NCBI GenBank assembly: GCA_020060105.1
Contig: JAGVAV010000019.1
Location: 1-49,821 of the forward strand
DNA from: Candidatus Woesebacteria bacterium
GTDB taxonomy: Bacteria; Patescibacteriota; Microgenomatia; Woykebacterales; 2-01-FULL-43-14
Direction: 5' to 3'
Length of the DNA stretch: 49,821 bases
In this document: positions 46,242-49,821 of the stretch, piece by piece
Layout: the number at the start of each line of letters is the position of its first letter
Position numbering within the stretch: the stretch's first letter is position 1
Made by a program: the position numbers and the translations under genes
Notes under the pieces: generated by a model
The model's database searches: none
What the model was told of the DNA's origin: nothing
The model's input: the letters and a program-made list of their open reading frames with translations, nothing else

Positions 46242-46280
46242 ACACCTGGGGTGTCAATAAGAAGCCACCCCAGGGGTGGC
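46242..46280. repeat. Tandem pair of short palindromes
   Basis: ACACC-TGG-GGTGT (46242-46254) and GCCACCCC-A-GGGGTGGC (46264-46280). Confidence 0.72.
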
Positions 46281-46326
46281 ATGGCTTTTTCTTGATAATG
46301 AAACTTCACTCGTGTTAACTAAGGTG

Positions 46327-46989
46327 ATGACTATCAGAAAAGTTTCGTGGGAACTCGCTTTGGTTATTCTTTCGCCTTTGGCTTTAATTGCCGGGATGTT
46401 GTTCTTTCAGGTTTCCGGTTGGTTTCCGCCGCTTTTATTTTACGCCATTTGGGCGATCTTTTCCCCGATGGTTCTTAAAAGGAGATTTTCTTTAGCTGTC
46501 TATAAGGATTTTGGTTTCAGTTTGCCTATTTCTAACCCCCGGGCTTTTAAAGTTTTGTTACTGGCTCAAGTAGTTCTTTCCTTACTCTTGATTTCTTTCA
46601 CTTATCGACTAAACTTGTCTCTTTTTCTTTTATTTTTGTCCTTGATGCCCCTTTTTCTAATCAGTCCTTTGGTGGAGGAAGTTTATTGGCGTGGGGCTTT
46701 GATGAAAGTGTTAGATCAATTGAAAGATCGAGTTTTATCAGGAAAAAAGATGGCTTTAATTGGTTACTTTTCATTTCTGTTTTGGCTTTATCATTTTTTA
46801 CTTTTTGGCCTTTTTGGAAAGCAAATGTGGCTTTCTCCTTTGATGTTTGTTCTGTCTTTTGGGGCAGGTTTTGTTTGGTCCATCTTTTATTTGAAGACAA
46901 AAAGTCTCCTTTATTCTTATTTGTCTCATCTGCTGGCTGATGTTCTTCTAGTTTTATTTTTAGAGCCGGTGATTTTTGGGGGAAGTTGA
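46327..46989 (+). CDS. CPBP family intramembrane metalloprotease
   Basis: SPLVEEVYWRGALMKVL (EExxxR) and SYLSHLLADVLLVLF. ATG 46327 preferred. Confidence 0.85.
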   Translation: MTIRKVSWELALVILSPLALIAGMLFFQVSGWFPPLLFYAIWAIFSPMVLKRRFSLAVYKDFGFSLPISNPRAFKVLLLAQVVLSLLLISFTYRLNLSLFLLFLSLMPLFLISPLVEEVYWRGALMKVLDQLKDRVLSGKKMALIGYFSFLFWLYHFLLFGLFGKQMWLSPLMFVLSFGAGFVWSIFYLKTKSLLYSYLSHLLADVLLVLFLEPVIFGGS

Positions 46990-46998
46990 TTAAGGAGT

Positions 46999-47370
46999 TT
47001 GCCGATGAAAGTTTCTTGGTTAGCGAAGGGATTACTGATTGCCGTTTTGGTTTTCTCTGGGATTCGATTGAAAGAAAGCCTTAACTCTCAATCAAATCCG
47101 CTTAGGGAGGAATCGGGCCGGAAAATTTTGACTGAGGAAGTAAAGATTTCGGATAATTCCTTCAATCCTCAAGATTTGACCGTGGAGAAAGGAACTCGGG
47201 TTGTTTGGCACAACACCGACGAAGAAGTTCATCGTTTGATCAGTCCCGTTTTTGGCACGGGAGACATTGAAGACGGCCAAAGGTGGAGCTACTTATTTGA
47301 AAACCCAGGCGAGTTTTCCTATTCTTGTTTGATTCACCCTCAGATGAAGGGGAAGGTAACGGTTAAGTAA
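46999..47370 (+). CDS. Cupredoxin/plastocyanin-like protein
   Basis: ISDNSFNPQDLTVEKGTRVVWHNTDEEVHRLISP ... GEFSYSCLIHPQMKGKVTVK (His/Cys/His/Met copper ligands). Confidence 0.93.
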   Translation: MPMKVSWLAKGLLIAVLVFSGIRLKESLNSQSNPLREESGRKILTEEVKISDNSFNPQDLTVEKGTRVVWHNTDEEVHRLISPVFGTGDIEDGQRWSYLFENPGEFSYSCLIHPQMKGKVTVK

Positions 47371-47560
47371 CTAATCTTATTTGATTATCGAAACAAGTCA
47401 AAAAAGGTAAAGCAGAATTAATAGTGGTTTATTATGGTCGTTTGTTGACCTTAAGGGCCGATTTTAATACAATTAGTCTTGATTTTGAGGGCAGAATTTA
47501 ATATATCTAAAACAAGAATTTTCGGCCTGGTCAGGGCTTTTTTCATGCCCAAATCTTTAA

Positions 47561-48841
47561 ATGAGGGTGTTGAGGGTTATGTGGCGATCTCTAAAGATCC
47601 GCCTAAATCAAAGTTTAGCTAAGTTAATTAAATTTAATATTTTATCTTCGGAAGCCAAAAAATTAGTGGCAATACAGACAATTTTTACTTTTGCTTCTCT
47701 CATTTCCGGAACTTTTCTAAACATTTTCCTTTGGAAAGAAACTCAAAGCCTGTCAATTTTAGCCGCCCACAATATCGCCTGGGCCTTGGCGATTCCCCTG
47801 CTGTTTATTCTTAACGGTTATTTGATTAAAAGATACCCAATTTCGTTTTCTCTCAAAGGCGGTTTACTAATCCTGGCGGTTTTTTATTTAGGAATACTTC
47901 TTTTAGGCCCAAAAATCAGTTTGTTGATTGTTCCATTAGGTTTCATCCGGGGAGCGGGGGAAGCGCTTTTTTGGTCAAGCTACAATTTGCTTACCTTTGA
48001 TCACACTCATGATCAGAATCGGGATATTTACGTGGGGGTAAACGGTGTTTTTAACACTGCCTTGGGAATTTTTGCCCCATTTCTGGCAGCATTTCTGATG
48101 GTTTTTAACGGTTATGTTTATAACCTAGGCTATTATCTTATTTTTTCCTTAACGATAATTTTGTTTTTAAGTACCTTCTATATTTCCAGTAAACTAAAAC
48201 TAAGAAAAAAGAACAGTTTTCGTTTGGAAAGAATTTGGCGCCTTTCTAAACGAAACCAAAAATGGGAACATATCCAAAAAGCCTCTTTTATCCAAGGGTT
48301 TTCCGGCGGAATTTTTGGTTTTTTAGTGGGGATTTTAACCTTTGTCATTCTAAAAAATGAAACGAGTATGGGCAATTTTGCCGGGATTATCGGCGTCGTT
48401 TCTTTGCTGATTAATTTCTTAATGACTCGAACGGTTAAGCCTCAGTCACGTTTCAACTACGCTCTTTCCGGGGCTTTACTGCTTTCTTTCTCCAGCATCC
48501 TACTACCGATTTCTCTTTCGATTACCGCCCTTTTAGCTTTTAATCTTCTCCGAAGCATTGGCATGCCGCTTTTTGGCAATGTCTTAGTGCCCTTAACCTT
48601 TTCCGCCATTGAAGCCGATCAGGAAGCGGATAAGTTAAGATATGAGTATCTGGTCAGCAATGAAATTTTCTTGGGGTTAGGAAGATCTTTGGTTTTGGGG
48701 CTATTTATTTGGTTTAATTCTTTAGTCTCTGATCCGGTCTCTTCCCGGTTTATCTTGGTTTTAGTTGGCCTGGCGCCGATAATAATTATTTTTTATCTTT
48801 CGAGAGTTCACTACTCCAAAACATCCATCAACTATTGTTAA
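47561..48841 (+). CDS. MFS-like transporter
   Basis: Twelve hydrophobic segments; GFIRGAGEALFWSSYNLLTFDHTHDQNRD. Confidence 0.75.
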   Translation: MRVLRVMWRSLKIRLNQSLAKLIKFNILSSEAKKLVAIQTIFTFASLISGTFLNIFLWKETQSLSILAAHNIAWALAIPLLFILNGYLIKRYPISFSLKGGLLILAVFYLGILLLGPKISLLIVPLGFIRGAGEALFWSSYNLLTFDHTHDQNRDIYVGVNGVFNTALGIFAPFLAAFLMVFNGYVYNLGYYLIFSLTIILFLSTFYISSKLKLRKKNSFRLERIWRLSKRNQKWEHIQKASFIQGFSGGIFGFLVGILTFVILKNETSMGNFAGIIGVVSLLINFLMTRTVKPQSRFNYALSGALLLSFSSILLPISLSITALLAFNLLRSIGMPLFGNVLVPLTFSAIEADQEADKLRYEYLVSNEIFLGLGRSLVLGLFIWFNSLVSDPVSSRFILVLVGLAPIIIIFYLSRVHYSKTSINYC

Positions 48842-49001
48842 CAGTATAAGTAGACTATCAAAATCCGTACTGGTAAAACTCTTAAAGAATAATTGCTTAT
48901 TTAATTGGTTTCATCGAGAAAAATGTCAATCCAGACACAAGCTTCGGCGGAAAAACCAGTTCCAGACCAGACCTTAACTCGTTGCTAATCTGTGGTGAGT
49001 T

Positions 49002-49821
49002 TCATTGTCCAATAGCAATCCAATGAATTGATCCGGCCCCACAATTTCGTCCGTAGTCATTAGTGCTCCAATAAAATTGAAAACCAGTATTAGTAATACT
49101 TCCACTAACGATACTAGCTACTGGAATTGCGCCAGCTACTGTTACACCCACAGCAGTAATAGTGATTGCAGGAGTAGAGGTAAAACTTCCTGCTGGGAAA
49201 CTAGCGGTATAAATAGCGTAGTTAGCCCCTCCACTACAGGCATAAGATGGGGCGTTAGTGGTTCCGGAGATGATTTTGGTATTCGAGGAGGTTGGCCACT
49301 TCGTTCGGCAATCTCCACTAATACAAAGTTCGGTGGCGTTAGCCTTGCCGTTGACATCCAGAGCGTACCCAGGGTCAGTTTTACCGATACCAACGTTATC
49401 ATTAGCCCCCAAAGTTATAAAAGCGTCGCTGGCTCTTTTAGTTGTATCAACATCCATTTCTAAAACTAGGGCAGTGGTAGTCCAGTCATTACCGTTGGCT
49501 GTGCGTAAGGCTCTAACCCCCAAACTAGTGGTATTGAGGTTGGAGGTAAAGCCCAAGTTTCCCAGAGCCAGCTCGTCTTCGGCAATAGCCCCCAACTCTC
49601 CGGCATCGACCCTGAAAGAGTTGCTGATAACTGGAGTGTGCCCTCCCGAAAGACCGCCGATATCAAGCTTTGCCTCAGGATAGGGAGTTCCAATACCTAC
49701 TTTCCCAGGAATCGTTAATACTCCATCTTTATTTAACTTCATCCGTTCGGTGTAAAGCATTCCGTCAGGAGTGGTATACCAGGAATGATTTTCTCTGGTG
49801 GAATACCATTGGGTAAAAGCG
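49002..49821 (-). CDS. Repeat/structural protein, C-terminal part, 5' end beyond the window
   Basis: Frame stays open to the window edge (AFTQWYSTRENHSWYTTPDGMLYTERMKLNKDGVLTIPGKVGIGTPYPEAKLDIGG...NVGIGKTDPGYALDVNGKANATELCISGDCRTKWP); tail-fibre/S74-type 'VGIGTxxPxxxLDV' repeats. Confidence 0.8.
   Translation of the reverse strand, partial: AFTQWYSTRENHSWYTTPDGMLYTERMKLNKDGVLTIPGKVGIGTPYPEAKLDIGGLSGGHTPVISNSFRVDAGELGAIAEDELALGNLGFTSNLNTTSLGVRALRTANGNDWTTTALVLEMDVDTTKRASDAFITLGANDNVGIGKTDPGYALDVNGKANATELCISGDCRTKWPTSSNTKIISGTTNAPSYACSGGANYAIYTASFPAGSFTSTPAITITAVGVTVAGAIPVASIVSGSITNTGFQFYWSTNDYGRNCGAGSIHWIAIGQ

Noticed and set aside
49077-49683. Plus-strand ORFs of 128 and 141 aa
   Set aside because: Antisense to the repeat protein; compositionally biased translations that mirror its repeats.
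1-49821. CRISPR array, cas genes, restriction-modification, Abi or retron systems
   Set aside because: I found no regularly spaced direct repeats, Cas/RT motifs or recognisable defence genes in the window.

Overview
The window is about 50 kb of a compact bacterial chromosome. Gene content suggests a Candidate Phyla Radiation / Microgenomates-like organism; this is inferred from family content, not from phylogeny. Recognisable housekeeping genes are miaA, a bacterial class A RNase P RNA with a consensus promoter, comM, secD/secF, recJ, an archaeal-type short aspS, a DacA-like peptidase, gltX, a HIT protein, tRNA-Gln(CUG) and uvsE. Accessory and envelope genes include a P-type ATPase, GT4 and GT9 glycosyltransferases, a GH130 protein, dockerin/FG-GAP/DNRLRE surface proteins, a pilin-like protein, an ECF sigma/anti-sigma-like operon, an ABC-2 exporter, a CPBP protease, a cupredoxin and an MFS-like protein. 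The strongest candidate for something undescribed is a ~360-nt intergenic transcription unit at about 37162-37525. It has a strong promoter, a 5-codon mini-ORF, a 10-bp perfect stem, a potential 9-bp pseudoknot, a GCAA tetraloop, several further hairpins and a terminator built on a cUUCGg hairpin. I could not match it to any RNA family I know. Other leads: a three-gene cassette of OPRT-like, OMPDC-like and SpoT-HD-like proteins in which the first two have altered catalytic motifs; a REP-associated tyrosine transposase flanked by short REP-like palindromes; several fold-back intergenic repeats; an orphan HigA-like HTH frame with no normal start codon; a secD-X-Y-secF operon; and apparent leaderless promoters. 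I ran no searches, so all family calls are by motif recognition.
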